Positions 5,454-12,789 of a stretch of DNA of 14,824 nt are shown here, one piece after another; the stretch's first letter is position 1; each line of letters starts with the position of its first letter. The stretch is from assembly GCA_003162235.1 (NCBI GenBank), contig PMMN01000074.1, positions 3,547 to 18,370 of the forward strand, in the 5' to 3' direction. Source of the DNA: Actinomycetota bacterium (lineage in GTDB: Bacteria; Actinomycetota; Thermoleophilia; Gaiellales; Gaiellaceae). The translations under genes were made by a program, and so were the position numbers. Under the pieces are notes generated by a model, which did not search any database, was not told where the DNA came from, and saw only the letters and a list, made by a program, of their open reading frames with translations.

Positions 5454-6266
5454 TCAAGCCGCCACCGAGTCGCCCACGTCGTAAGCCGCGATCCGGCTGC
5501 GTAGCTTCTGCCGGGCGCCGGCGAGGATCTGGGACACGCGTGACTCGCTGACACCGAGGCGGGTTCCGATCTCGGCTCCCTGAAGCTCCTCGACGTGAAC
5601 GAACCTGAGTACGGCGCGCTCGCGCGACGACAGGGCTGCGATCGCCTCGCGGACGACGGCCGCCCGCTCGCCGGCCAGCGTGGCCAGTTCGGGCTCGCAA
5701 CCGGGGAGATGAGCCTCGACCGTGTCACCGATCTCGAGGGATTCGGCATCGTCACCGGCCCGAGTTGGGGCGTTGAGCGAGCACAGGTCGGCCCGATCGA
5801 GCTCCTCGAGTTGCTTCCGCATTTCCGGGAGCGGAAGCTGCAGGAACTCGGCGAGCTCGGTCTCCGAGGGCGTCCGGCCGTGGGTGACGAAGAAGTTCTC
5901 GCGTGCGCTGTCGAGCTGGCGACCGAAATGGCGTACCGAGCGCGAGGCCCAGTCCTGGCGTCGCAACTCGTCCATGATGGCGCCGGAGACGCGTGTCCAC
6001 GTGTACTGCTCGAACGTCGCTCCCTTCTTCGGGTTGAAGCGATCGACCGACTCGATCAGAGCGACGAGGCCACAGGAAGCGAGATCGTCGAGCTCGCAGT
6101 GGGAGGGGAGCTCACGCACTTTCCTAGAAGCTAGGTAGGTGACCATCGGCGAGTAAGAGAGGACCAGGCGGTCGCGTGCCGCGGTGTCTTGCCTGGTGGT
6201 CCAGGCGCGCCACAAGGCCTCAGCTTCCGAGGCGGTGAGCCGTTGACCGCTTGCGACGATGTTCAT
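5454..6266 (-). CDS. FliA/WhiG-family (sigma-28 type) RNA polymerase sigma factor
   Basis: A 270-residue group 3 sigma factor, directing RNA polymerase to TAAA-N15/16-GCCGATAA type promoters (motility genes in many bacteria, sporulation genes in Streptomyces WhiG). Region 2 is residues about 28-106, with ELDDLASCGLVALIESVDRF and, in the -10 recognition helix, FEQYTWTRVSGAIMDELRRQ. Region 3 is about 109-190, with HGRTPSETELAEFL and a SLNAP loop. Region 4 is about 200-258, ending in the helix-turn-helix EIGTRLGVSESRVSQIL. The ATG at 6266 has GGAGGT seven bases upstream; an in-frame extension to 6419 has no such site and a basic, unfamily-like sequence, so it is rejected. The gene is divergent from the HD-GYP regulator and followed by the acidic membrane protein. 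No anti-sigma factor (FlgM or RsiG) is recognisable in the window. Confidence 0.92.
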   Translation of the reverse strand: MNIVASGQRLTASEAEALWRAWTTRQDTAARDRLVLSYSPMVTYLASRKVRELPSHCELDDLASCGLVALIESVDRFNPKKGATFEQYTWTRVSGAIMDELRRQDWASRSVRHFGRQLDSARENFFVTHGRTPSETELAEFLQLPLPEMRKQLEELDRADLCSLNAPTRAGDDAESLEIGDTVEAHLPGCEPELATLAGERAAVVREAIAALSSRERAVLRFVHVEELQGAEIGTRLGVSESRVSQILAGARQKLRSRIAAYDVGDSVAA

Positions 6267-6453
6267 TTGGGGGACCTCCGCGAGTGTGTCTGGGGGATGT
6301 CTTCTAACTGTCGTCCTACGGCGACCTTTTGACGATTCCCGGAACGGGCCTACGGCTTTCCCCGTTTTCGCGTATCTGAGAGTGCGCAAATTGGCCCTGC
6401 CGGTCGTGTCGCGGCGCATTCATTCGCCTTCGGGCGTACCGATCACATGGGGT

Positions 6454-7713
6454 ATGCGAAAGCAGGGATTAGGCGGAGCCGGGCCCGGCGGCGTGATTCG
6501 GTCGATACTCGGCAAGGAGAGTGGAGCGGCGCATCCTTCGTCGTCTCGGATACCAGTCGAGGCGAACGGCGGCGAAGCCCGCACGCCGTCCGAAAAGGGA
6601 CGCGTCCTCGTCGTCGACGACGAGCCGCAGGTTCAGCAGCTGATCAAGCGCATTCTCGAGCGTCACGGCTTCGAGTGCGAGCTGGCGGCCAGCGCCGAGG
6701 AGGCGCGGAAATCGCTCGACGCCGGCGGTAAGCGCTTCCAACTCATGCTCTGCGACGTGAACATGCCCGGGGAGAGTGGGCTCGAGCTGATCCGATCCGT
6801 GCTCGTGAGCCACCCCGACGTGGCGGCCCTGATGGTCACAGGCGCCGACGACCCCAGCCTCGCTGAGAGCGCAATCCAGCTCGGCGCCCACGGCTATCTA
6901 ACCAAGCCGTTCAGCCCCAACGAGTTGATGATCCATATCACCAACGCCCTGCACCGGCGCCGGCTCGAGATCGAGAACCGGGAACACCGTGAGGTGCTCG
7001 AGCGCGCGGTCGAGAACCGAACGGCGGCGCTGAGCGATGCCGTCTCGCAGCTGCAGCGCTCCGAGCAGGAGCTACGTATGCACCAGGAAGAGACTGTCCG
7101 CCGCCTTTCGAGCATGGCCGAGCTACGAGATCTCGAGACCGGGCGGCACCTCGAGCGCATGAGCAGCTACTGCGCTCTGATCGCCGAGCGCTTCGGCTTC
7201 TCTCGCGAGCGGGTCGAGCTGATGCGGCTCGCCAGTCCGATGCACGACGTGGGCAAGATCGGCATTCCCGACAACATCCTGCTCAAACCGGCGACTCTAA
7301 CCCCCGACGAGTTCCAGATCATGCAGCAGCACACCGTGATCGGTTACCGGATCCTCTCCGGCTCGGAAGCGGAGCTGCTGGCTCTGGCGGCGACCCTGGC
7401 TTGGACGCATCACGAGCGCTTCGACGGCAGCGGCTACCCGCGCGGCATCGCCGGCGACGAGATCCCCATCGAGGGGAGAATCGCCGCCGTCGCCGACGTT
7501 TTCGACGCCCTCACGACCGATCGCATCTACCGGCCCGCCTTCGGGGCCGAGCGGGCGATCGAGATGATGCGAGAACAGCGCGGCGCGCACTTCGACCCGG
7601 ACGTGCTCGATTGCTTCCTCGATGCGATGGAATCGGTCGAGGAGATACGAATCGGCTATAACCGGGCGGTTCCGGCCTTCGACCGCAAGAGCAAGGTCAA
7701 GCAGGCCGCGTAG
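6454..7713 (+). CDS. Response regulator with HD-GYP domain (c-di-GMP phosphodiesterase, RpfG-like)
   Basis: A two-domain cytoplasmic regulator, 419 residues from the ATG at 6454. Residues about 50-165 are a receiver domain with the acidic pocket at VVDDEP (55-56), phosphoacceptor Asp101 in LMLCDVNMPG, and Lys151 in LTKPF. Residues about 165-222 are a charged coiled-coil linker. Residues about 223-400 are an HD-GYP domain with His232, the His264-Asp265 pair in MHDVGKIGIP, the HHERFDGSGYP signature (319-329) and DALTTDRIYR. All residues needed for cyclic-di-GMP hydrolysis by this family appear intact. The start is uncertain: the ATG lacks a good ribosome-binding site, GTG at 6493 is an alternative, and the first 48 residues are not part of a domain. 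It is divergent from the sigma factor gene. No partner histidine kinase is in the window. Confidence 0.88.
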   Translation: MRKQGLGGAGPGGVIRSILGKESGAAHPSSSRIPVEANGGEARTPSEKGRVLVVDDEPQVQQLIKRILERHGFECELAASAEEARKSLDAGGKRFQLMLCDVNMPGESGLELIRSVLVSHPDVAALMVTGADDPSLAESAIQLGAHGYLTKPFSPNELMIHITNALHRRRLEIENREHREVLERAVENRTAALSDAVSQLQRSEQELRMHQEETVRRLSSMAELRDLETGRHLERMSSYCALIAERFGFSRERVELMRLASPMHDVGKIGIPDNILLKPATLTPDEFQIMQQHTVIGYRILSGSEAELLALAATLAWTHHERFDGSGYPRGIAGDEIPIEGRIAAVADVFDALTTDRIYRPAFGAERAIEMMREQRGAHFDPDVLDCFLDAMESVEEIRIGYNRAVPAFDRKSKVKQAA

Positions 7714-7742
7714 CGCCTTTCTGCGCTCACGCCTTTTCGATT

Positions 7743-7766
7743 CCCCGTTTCTATTAATAATCGGGG
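7743..7766. other. Hairpin with AT-rich loop after the HD-GYP gene
   Basis: CCCCG (7743-7747) pairs with CGGGG (7762-7766) around a 14-base AT-rich loop (tttctattaataat). It lies 29 bases past the stop at 7713 and just ahead of the sigma-28-like promoter. It might weakly insulate the two units; the stem is short. Confidence 0.3.
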
Positions 7767-7772
7767 CTCCCC

Positions 7773-7800
7773 TAAAAAGCGTAGGCATGGCGACCGATAA
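7773..7800 (+). promoter_or_regulatory. Sigma-28/WhiG-type promoter for the orphan and CheB-like genes
   Basis: TAAA (7773-7776), 16 bases, then ACCGATAA (7793-7800). The FliA/WhiG/SigD consensus is TAAA, 15-16 bases, GCCGATAA, so only one of the 12 defined positions differs. Initiation would fall near 7806, about 23 bases before the ATG at 7829, with GAGG at about 7815 as ribosome-binding site. A sigma factor of the matching family is encoded 1.5 kb away. The match is seen directly; its use is an inference. Confidence 0.6.
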
Positions 7801-7828
7801 CAAAGATCAGTAGCGAGGCGATTGGAAG

Positions 7829-8107
7829 ATGAGCCATCCCAGAGAATGCGACCGGAGCCGGCCCTTTGAGCCGGATCAGTGGCCGCAGGAGCCGCCCGAG
7901 GAGTTACTCGAAGCGCTCGACCGTGCGGCGGCGCGCCTCCGCGCGCTCGACGCGCGTGGCGTGCAGATCTCGCTTGGCATCGGAGCCGACGGAGGTCCGT
8001 GTGCAAGCCTCTCGCAGCAGGGAGGCGCGTGCGAGATTGACTCCTCCATGCTTCTTCAGCTTGTCTGTGGAAGTAAGCTGCGAGTACCGCGAGTCTCCGT
8101 CGCCTGA
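7829..8107 (+). CDS. 92-residue protein of unknown function, upstream of the CheB-like gene
   Basis: I do not recognise this protein. It begins with a proline- and acid-rich stretch (about 10-25) and has an amphipathic helix at about 24-43 (ELLEALDRAAARLRALDARG). It continues with a glycine-rich hydrophobic part (VQISLGIGADGG) and a C-terminal half carrying three cysteines (58, 68, 80) and a short hydrophobic run, SMLLQLVCGS. There is no signal peptide or membrane segment. The start is supported by GAGG about ten bases ahead and by a sigma-28-like promoter at 7773-7800. It lies 33 bases before the CheB-like gene and probably shares its transcript. It is of the size of small anti-sigma or adaptor proteins, but I see no FlgM or RsiG motif, so no function is assigned. 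Confidence 0.62.
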   Translation: MSHPRECDRSRPFEPDQWPQEPPEELLEALDRAAARLRALDARGVQISLGIGADGGPCASLSQQGGACEIDSSMLLQLVCGSKLRVPRVSVA

Positions 8108-8140
8108 CGAGAGGCGGCGCGGCCGACATTTCGCGCACCG

Positions 8141-9265
8141 ATGCAGAAGCTGACTCCCCTTCGGGTTGCCGTGGCCGATCACGCGCCCTTTATGCGCAGG
8201 CTGCTCGGCGAGGCGTTGCTGGTGCGCGGTATCGAGGTGACCGGAACGGCCGAGTCGGCCGAGTCGGCGATCGAGCTTTGCCGGCGCACCAACCCCGACG
8301 CTCTGCTCTTCGACCTCGTTGCCGAGCAGATGGACGGTGTCGTGCTGATGCGTGGATTGCGCGAGGCGGGGCTCGATACTCCTGTGATCCTGCTCGGAGG
8401 CCACTTCCGCGCCGATCACTACAAGATCGCGGACGCGCTGATCGAGGGCGCGCTCGATTTTGTCGAGCGGCCGCTGGCCTGCGACACCGTTCAGGTGTTC
8501 GTGAGCGAGTTGATCGTTCGCATCCGCATGGCCGCCGACCTGAGCGTCGCGCGGCAGCGAGCGATCGAGCTGAGCTCGGAGCGAGCCCTGCACAGTCCCG
8601 AGGCCAAGCGCGCCCCCTCGTCCGGGCGCCGCGACCCGTCTCGCGACGGCCCCGGTGCAGTGGTCATCGTCGGCTCGCTCGGCGGCTGCTGGTCGCTCTC
8701 GCATCTCATCCCCGCTCTTCCTCCGCTGCTCGGTATCGGCACGGTCGTAGTTCAGCAGCTCCCCGAGGGATTCACGAGCGCTCTAGCCGATCGTCTCGAC
8801 CACTACTCGGTGTCCGAAGTGCGAGAGGCTCTCGGTGGCGAGCAACTCAACCCCAGCTCGGTCTACTTCGCTCCGGGCGGAAGCCACCTCCGCCTCGCCG
8901 GTGACGCCAAGCTGCTCGTCTCGGCCGAGGATCCGATCGACGGGCTGCGGCCACGCGCCGATTTGACCGTCTCGGATGCCGCTCGCATCTTCGGGGATCG
9001 CCTGGTGCTGGTGGTCGTGAGCGGAATGGGGAAGGACGGTGTCGACGGTGCCCGTGAAGTGAAGGAGCGCGGCGGCCGTGTTCTAGTCGAAGCCGAAGCG
9101 AGCGCCATCGCCTTTGGAACCCCGCGCGCCGTGGTCGAGGCGAGGCTCTCGGACGAAGCCGTCCCTATGAACGAACTGGCTCAGGCGATTGCTGACGAGG
9201 TCGGAGTTTGGGGTGCGACCATTCCGCTCCCCAGCGACTACAGCGAGACGCTGAGCTCCTCCTAA
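8141..9265 (+). CDS. Degenerate CheB-like protein (receiver plus methylesterase-type domain)
   Basis: A 374-residue protein with CheB architecture: a receiver (about 7-125), a linker, and a CheB-type methylesterase domain (about 172-355). True CheB removes methyl groups from chemoreceptors using a Ser-His-Asp triad. Here the Ser (179, in VGSLGG) and Asp (299, in SGMGKDG) are present. The histidine normally found in the Q-H-M/L-P motif is replaced by Gln206 (VVVQQLPEGF). The receiver keeps Asp58 (LLFDLV) but has ADH in place of the usual DD pair (13-14), Gly in place of the switch Ser/Thr (ILLGGHF), and Arg110 in place of the conserved Lys. No CheA, CheR, CheW or receptor gene is nearby. It probably acts as a binding or scaffolding protein rather than an esterase (inference). 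The start ATG has only a weak ribosome-binding site, consistent with coupling to the upstream orphan gene. Confidence 0.85.
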   Translation: MQKLTPLRVAVADHAPFMRRLLGEALLVRGIEVTGTAESAESAIELCRRTNPDALLFDLVAEQMDGVVLMRGLREAGLDTPVILLGGHFRADHYKIADALIEGALDFVERPLACDTVQVFVSELIVRIRMAADLSVARQRAIELSSERALHSPEAKRAPSSGRRDPSRDGPGAVVIVGSLGGCWSLSHLIPALPPLLGIGTVVVQQLPEGFTSALADRLDHYSVSEVREALGGEQLNPSSVYFAPGGSHLRLAGDAKLLVSAEDPIDGLRPRADLTVSDAARIFGDRLVLVVVSGMGKDGVDGAREVKERGGRVLVEAEASAIAFGTPRAVVEARLSDEAVPMNELAQAIADEVGVWGATIPLPSDYSETLSSS

Positions 9266-9315
9266 AGAGCTCCTCTATAGCTCGACGCGGCCGGGTCTTC
9301 CAAACGGGGCAGGCT

Positions 9316-10674
9316 CTAGGAGCCCTGGACTGCGACTGCTACGCGTGCGATTGTCTGCGCCACCGGCCGCCAGCGCTCGAGCCCGTAGACCCGGCCCTTG
9401 CCGGTCAGTAGCACTCGCTCCCCGGACACGACGATCGGGCTGAACTGGCCGTCGAGGAACTGCCAGAGCTTGGCCCCGGTTTCGGCATCGAGAGCGTACG
9501 TGCGGTTCGAAGTTGTCGAGAAGTAGACGGCCCCCGCGAGTACGGTGGGGGAGCCGAGTATCCGACCGTTGGCCTTGAACGACCAGACGATACGACCGGT
9601 GGCCGCGTTGAAGGCGAAGAAGCGGTGGTTCTTGCAGGAACCGGCGAACACCAGCCCGTGCCAGACCGCCGGCGAGCTGTAGACGTAGCTGCCGGTTGCC
9701 GTCGCCCAGCGCAGGACGCCGGTGCGGGCGCCGAAGGCGTAGACGCGCCCGTCGAGCCCGCCGATGTAGACGCGGTCGTAAGCGATCGAAGGTGTCCCGT
9801 AGAAACCGTGGTGACCCTGGTAGTTGCCCGGCGGGGTTGAGGCGAAGATGAGCTTGCCGTTCTTAGCGTTCAACGCATACAGAGTCGTCGAATAGTCGCC
9901 GATGTAGAGGTGCTGTCCCAGTAGTGCCGGCGATGAGGTGACCTTGGAAGGCACCGAGTAGAGCCAGCGCGGCTTATGAGTACGGACGTTCAGAGCCCAG
10001 ATGGTCGAGTGCTCGACGCTGTCGTAGGAGGCGAAGTAGAGCATCTTTCCGACCAGAAGCGGCGAGCTCTCGATCAGGCCCGTATCGAGCTTCCAGAGCA
10101 TGCGCCCGGTACGGGCATCGAGCGCGAACAGCTCGCCCTTCATCTCCGGCCCGTGTTGGCAGGGCGCCGGCCCCATCGAAGTCACGTAGAGGACGTTGGC
10201 GCCGACGGCCGGCGAGGCAGCGATACAGCGGCCGAGATCGCGCGTCCAGGCGACATGCCCGTCGCTCACCCGCGCCGCGATCACGATCCCCGCATGAGTC
10301 CCGAAATAGAGCCGGCCGTAGGCGACCACGGGCGGGAACTCGATCATCGCCCTGCCGTGCACGATGTAGTTGACTCGGAAAGGCGGCCGCAGCTGCGCGT
10401 GGCCGGGAACGACGCGGTTACGCGTCGGGCCGAGTCCCCACAGTGGCCAGGAGACCGAACGTGCGCGGCTGGCGAGATATTTCTTCTCGAGCTCGGCCGG
10501 AGACTTCGAGCGCTGGAACTCGACCACGGGGTTACCCCGCTTTTCGATCGGCTTCGGATTGCCGAAAGCTGTGGCGGCGACTCCGGCGCTGCCGAGAGCG
10601 GCGACCGCGACGACGGCAATGACCGAACGAGCCAGCACACGGGACGAGCGACGAGGTATCGAGCTACCGGACAT
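9316..10674 (-). CDS. Secreted or membrane-anchored PQQ-like beta-propeller protein
   Basis: A 452-residue exported protein. Residues about 12-36 are a hydrophobic segment after basic residues, a signal peptide or single membrane anchor. From about residue 75 (W-P-L-W-G-L-G-P) the chain consists of repeated beta-propeller blades of the PQQ/BamB type. Each has a hydrophobic strand such as G-x-L-Y-F-G or V-Y-I-G-G followed by A-L/F-x-A-x-T-G-x-x-x-W. Examples end near 143, 193, 236, 276, 323, 363 and 403, so seven or eight blades. Repeats ending in ALDAxTGxxxW bind PQQ in dehydrogenases. Here no catalytic dehydrogenase residues are recognisable, so a structural or ligand-binding role outside the membrane is more likely. 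The gene converges with the CheB-like gene (50 bases apart) and is divergent from the ABC exporter. No clear ribosome-binding site precedes the ATG, so it may be leaderless. Confidence 0.82.
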   Translation of the reverse strand: MSGSSIPRRSSRVLARSVIAVVAVAALGSAGVAATAFGNPKPIEKRGNPVVEFQRSKSPAELEKKYLASRARSVSWPLWGLGPTRNRVVPGHAQLRPPFRVNYIVHGRAMIEFPPVVAYGRLYFGTHAGIVIAARVSDGHVAWTRDLGRCIAASPAVGANVLYVTSMGPAPCQHGPEMKGELFALDARTGRMLWKLDTGLIESSPLLVGKMLYFASYDSVEHSTIWALNVRTHKPRWLYSVPSKVTSSPALLGQHLYIGDYSTTLYALNAKNGKLIFASTPPGNYQGHHGFYGTPSIAYDRVYIGGLDGRVYAFGARTGVLRWATATGSYVYSSPAVWHGLVFAGSCKNHRFFAFNAATGRIVWSFKANGRILGSPTVLAGAVYFSTTSNRTYALDAETGAKLWQFLDGQFSPIVVSGERVLLTGKGRVYGLERWRPVAQTIARVAVAVQGS

Positions 10675-10762
10675 TCGCGGTGGGGCGTTCGATTGGTTGG
10701 GTTGTAGCCAGGAGGATTAGATTCTGGGTTTGTTAACGACCGGTAGGCGCGGCCGCAGAAGA

Positions 10763-10775
10763 CGGTAGCGTACCG
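10763..10775. promoter_or_regulatory. Small inverted repeat upstream of the ABC exporter operon
   Basis: CGGTA-GCG-TACCG, 30 bases ahead of the ATP-binding gene's ATG in the 131-base divergent region. DrrAB-type exporters are often controlled by a local repressor, so this could be an operator. However, no regulator gene is adjacent, and the repeat is short. Confidence 0.25.
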
Positions 10776-10805
10776 CCGGATGGAAGTGGACGCGAGAAGA
10801 CCGAG

Positions 10806-11861
10806 ATGACAAAAGAAGTGGTAGACGAGCAGAGAAACGACCCGATGCGGGAGAAAAGTGCTCGCGGTAGCGGGGGTCCGGTCATCGCCGCGACTCGGCT
10901 TGCCCGTAACTTCGGTCGCACGAAGGCCGTCAAGGATGTCTCCTTCGCCGTGGAGGAGGGTGAGGTGTTCGGTTTCCTCGGCCCCAACGGCGCCGGTAAG
11001 ACGACCACCATCAGCATGCTCTGCACCCTGCTCAAGCCCTCAGCTGGGCAGGCGAGCGTCGCCGGGCACGATGTCGTAGGCGGCCGGCCCGAGGTCCGCC
11101 GCTCGATTGGGCTCGTGTTTCAGGACCCGACTCTCGACGAGTATCTGACCGCGACTCAGAACCTCCGTTTCCATGCCTACGCCTACGGCGTACCCAGGCG
11201 CACGCGCGATAAACGCATTCGCGAGCTGCTGACGCTGATGGAGCTGTGGGATCGCCGTAACTCCTCGGTGCGCGAGTACTCGGGCGGAATGAAGCGCCGG
11301 CTCGAGATCGCCCGCGGTCTGCTCCATCATCCACACATCCTCTTTCTAGACGAGCCGACTCTCGGCCTCGATCCCCAGACGCGCCACCGGATCTGGAAGT
11401 ACGTGCTCGACCTACGCCGGCGTGAAGGGCTGACGATCTTCCTCACGACGCACTACATGGACGAGGCCGAAAACTGCGACCGGATCGCGATCATCGACCA
11501 GGGCGAGATCGTCGCGGTCGATCGCCCCGACGTGCTCAAGAACTCGCTCGGCGGCGATCTCGTGACGCTCAGGACCGAGAACAGCGCGGCCGCGCTCGAG
11601 GAGATCTCTAACCGCTACGGGTTGACCGGATCCGTTGAGGATGACACCGTCGCTTTCAGCGTGCCGCGCGCCGATGAGTTCCTACCGGAGTTGCTGAGAA
11701 CCTTCCCGCTCAGAGTCCTGGCCGCCGGAGTTCGCCGGCCGACGCTCGATGACGTCTTCCTCGCCCTGACCGGCCACTCGATTCGCGACGATCGCGCCAA
11801 CAACAACGAGAGGCTTCGCCGTTACCTCGGCACGCCCGGGATGAGGATGCAGATTCACTGA
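10806..11861 (+). CDS. ABC exporter ATP-binding subunit (DrrA-like)
   Basis: A 351-residue nucleotide-binding subunit of an ABC-2 exporter, powering the membrane partner encoded directly after it. Visible motifs are Walker A GPNGAGKTT (59-67), Q-loop Gln106 in VFQDP, signature YSGGM (158-162), Walker B ILFLDEP (178-184) with Glu183, and the H-loop His216 in LTTHYMDEAE. Residues about 245-325 form the C-terminal extension typical of DrrA proteins, ending with RRPTLDDVFLALTG. Beyond it is a further tail of about 25 basic and polar residues. The ATG at 10806 is preceded by GAGAAG; ATG at 10845 is a possible alternative because the first 25 residues are not conserved. The stop overlaps the next start (TGATG), so the two genes are translationally coupled. 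The substrate cannot be read from sequence; family members export antibiotics, lipids or polysaccharides. Confidence 0.9.
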   Translation: MTKEVVDEQRNDPMREKSARGSGGPVIAATRLARNFGRTKAVKDVSFAVEEGEVFGFLGPNGAGKTTTISMLCTLLKPSAGQASVAGHDVVGGRPEVRRSIGLVFQDPTLDEYLTATQNLRFHAYAYGVPRRTRDKRIRELLTLMELWDRRNSSVREYSGGMKRRLEIARGLLHHPHILFLDEPTLGLDPQTRHRIWKYVLDLRRREGLTIFLTTHYMDEAENCDRIAIIDQGEIVAVDRPDVLKNSLGGDLVTLRTENSAAALEEISNRYGLTGSVEDDTVAFSVPRADEFLPELLRTFPLRVLAAGVRRPTLDDVFLALTGHSIRDDRANNNERLRRYLGTPGMRMQIH

Positions 11862-12676
11862 TGTCCGGCACCTTCCGTGGCATCTGGGTGATCGCCTACC
11901 GCGAGCTGCTTCGCTTCGTCCGCGAGCGGACGCGGATCGCCTCCTCGCTGCTGATGCCGATCATCTTCATGGTCGTCTTCAGCGAAGGGCTCAAGCGGCA
12001 GATCGGCAGTCTTGCGGTGGGTGTCGACTTCGTCAAGTTCATGTATCCGGGGATCGTCGCCATGTCGGTCTCGATCAACGCAATCTTCTCGGGACTCTCG
12101 GTCGTCTGGGATCGGGAGATCGGCTTCCTCAAGGAGGTGCTGGTCTCGCCGCTCAGCCGCTCGGGGGTCGTGCTCGGCAAGGCGCTGGGCGCCGCTGTGA
12201 TCGCGCTCTTCCAGAGCCTGGTCATGCTCGCGATCGCGCCGTTATTCGGCGTCCCCGTCACTCTCGAGATCGTTCTCAAACTGATCCCGATCGTGTTCGT
12301 CCTCTCGCTCTCGCTGGCGGGGTTCGGCCTCCTGATCGGCTCGCGGATGCGCTCGCAGCAGAGCTTCCAGTTGCTTGTTCAGATGGTCGTGTTCCCGCTG
12401 ACGTTTCTGGCCGGAGTCTTCTTCCCGGTGAACAACGTCCCGCGCTGGATGGAGATCGTCTCCAAGCTCAACCCGCTCACCTACGGCGTCGATGCGATCC
12501 GCCGCATCTTCCTCGCCGGTGAGGTGCCCCGACTGCCGCTCGGCTCGAGCCACCCGATCATCGGAGTGATCGTGTTCGGGCACACGACCACGACACTCGA
12601 GGATGTCGCGCTGGTCGGCGCTCTCGGCGCCGTCTTGCTGATCGGCGCCATCTTCTCCTTCAACCGCCAAGTCTAA
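11861..12676 (+). CDS. ABC-2 type exporter membrane subunit (DrrB-like)
   Basis: A 271-residue polytopic membrane protein, partner of the ATP-binding subunit upstream, with which it overlaps by one base. After an amphipathic N-terminus rich in R and E (about 13-26) there are six hydrophobic segments at about 27-42, 62-82, 103-130, 140-161, 170-190 and 248-267. The ABC-2 signature lies around 178-213: FPLTFLAGVFFP, followed by N-N-V-P-R-W, then L-N-P-L-T-Y-G-V-D-A-I-R-R. Length is that of the family (about 250-280), and the ends look complete. Two dimeric subunits probably form the transport path. No other transporter or biosynthetic gene lies next to it to indicate the substrate. A 113-base gap with its own promoter separates it from the next gene. 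Confidence 0.9.
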   Translation: MSGTFRGIWVIAYRELLRFVRERTRIASSLLMPIIFMVVFSEGLKRQIGSLAVGVDFVKFMYPGIVAMSVSINAIFSGLSVVWDREIGFLKEVLVSPLSRSGVVLGKALGAAVIALFQSLVMLAIAPLFGVPVTLEIVLKLIPIVFVLSLSLAGFGLLIGSRMRSQQSFQLLVQMVVFPLTFLAGVFFPVNNVPRWMEIVSKLNPLTYGVDAIRRIFLAGEVPRLPLGSSHPIIGVIVFGHTTTTLEDVALVGALGAVLLIGAIFSFNRQV

Positions 12677-12725
12677 GAGCTTGATTCAAATCGGCCGGCC
12701 GGCGGCGGCCGCGAGAGCGGCTTGC

Positions 12726-12754
12726 TTGACGCCGTCCGGGGCTCCGCTGAGAAT
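12726..12754 (+). promoter_or_regulatory. Sigma-70-type promoter for the cation exchanger gene
   Basis: TTGACG (12726-12731, 5 of 6 to consensus), 17 bases, then GAGAAT (12749-12754, 4 of 6). The start would be near 12761, about 29 bases before the ATG at 12790. It implies that the exchanger is transcribed separately from the ABC exporter. Confidence 0.5.
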
Positions 12755-12789
12755 AGGCGCGTCTATGTCTCCAGCCTGCGAGCCGTTCC

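Noticed and set aside
6315..6356. CCTACGGC repeated at 6315 and 6349 between the divergent signalling genes
   Set aside because: An 8-mer repeated once in GC-rich DNA is close to chance, and there is no promoter geometry around it.
6267..6419. N-terminal extension of the sigma factor to 6419
   Set aside because: The added 51 residues are basic and unlike the family, and the ATG at 6266 has an excellent GGAGGT site.
6259..6453. N-terminal extension of the HD-GYP regulator to 6259
   Set aside because: It would overlap the start of the divergent sigma gene and adds 65 residues without family similarity; the region is more likely the shared promoter.
7829..8107. Orphan protein as an RsiG or FlgM anti-sigma factor
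   Set aside because: The setting is suggestive, but the coiled-coil c-di-GMP motif of RsiG and the C-terminal sigma-binding pattern of FlgM are not visible.
9253..9272. GAGCTC-N8-GAGCTC as terminator of the CheB-like gene
   Set aside because: The pairing overlaps the stop codon, is only 6 bp of a self-palindromic site, and has no T-tail.
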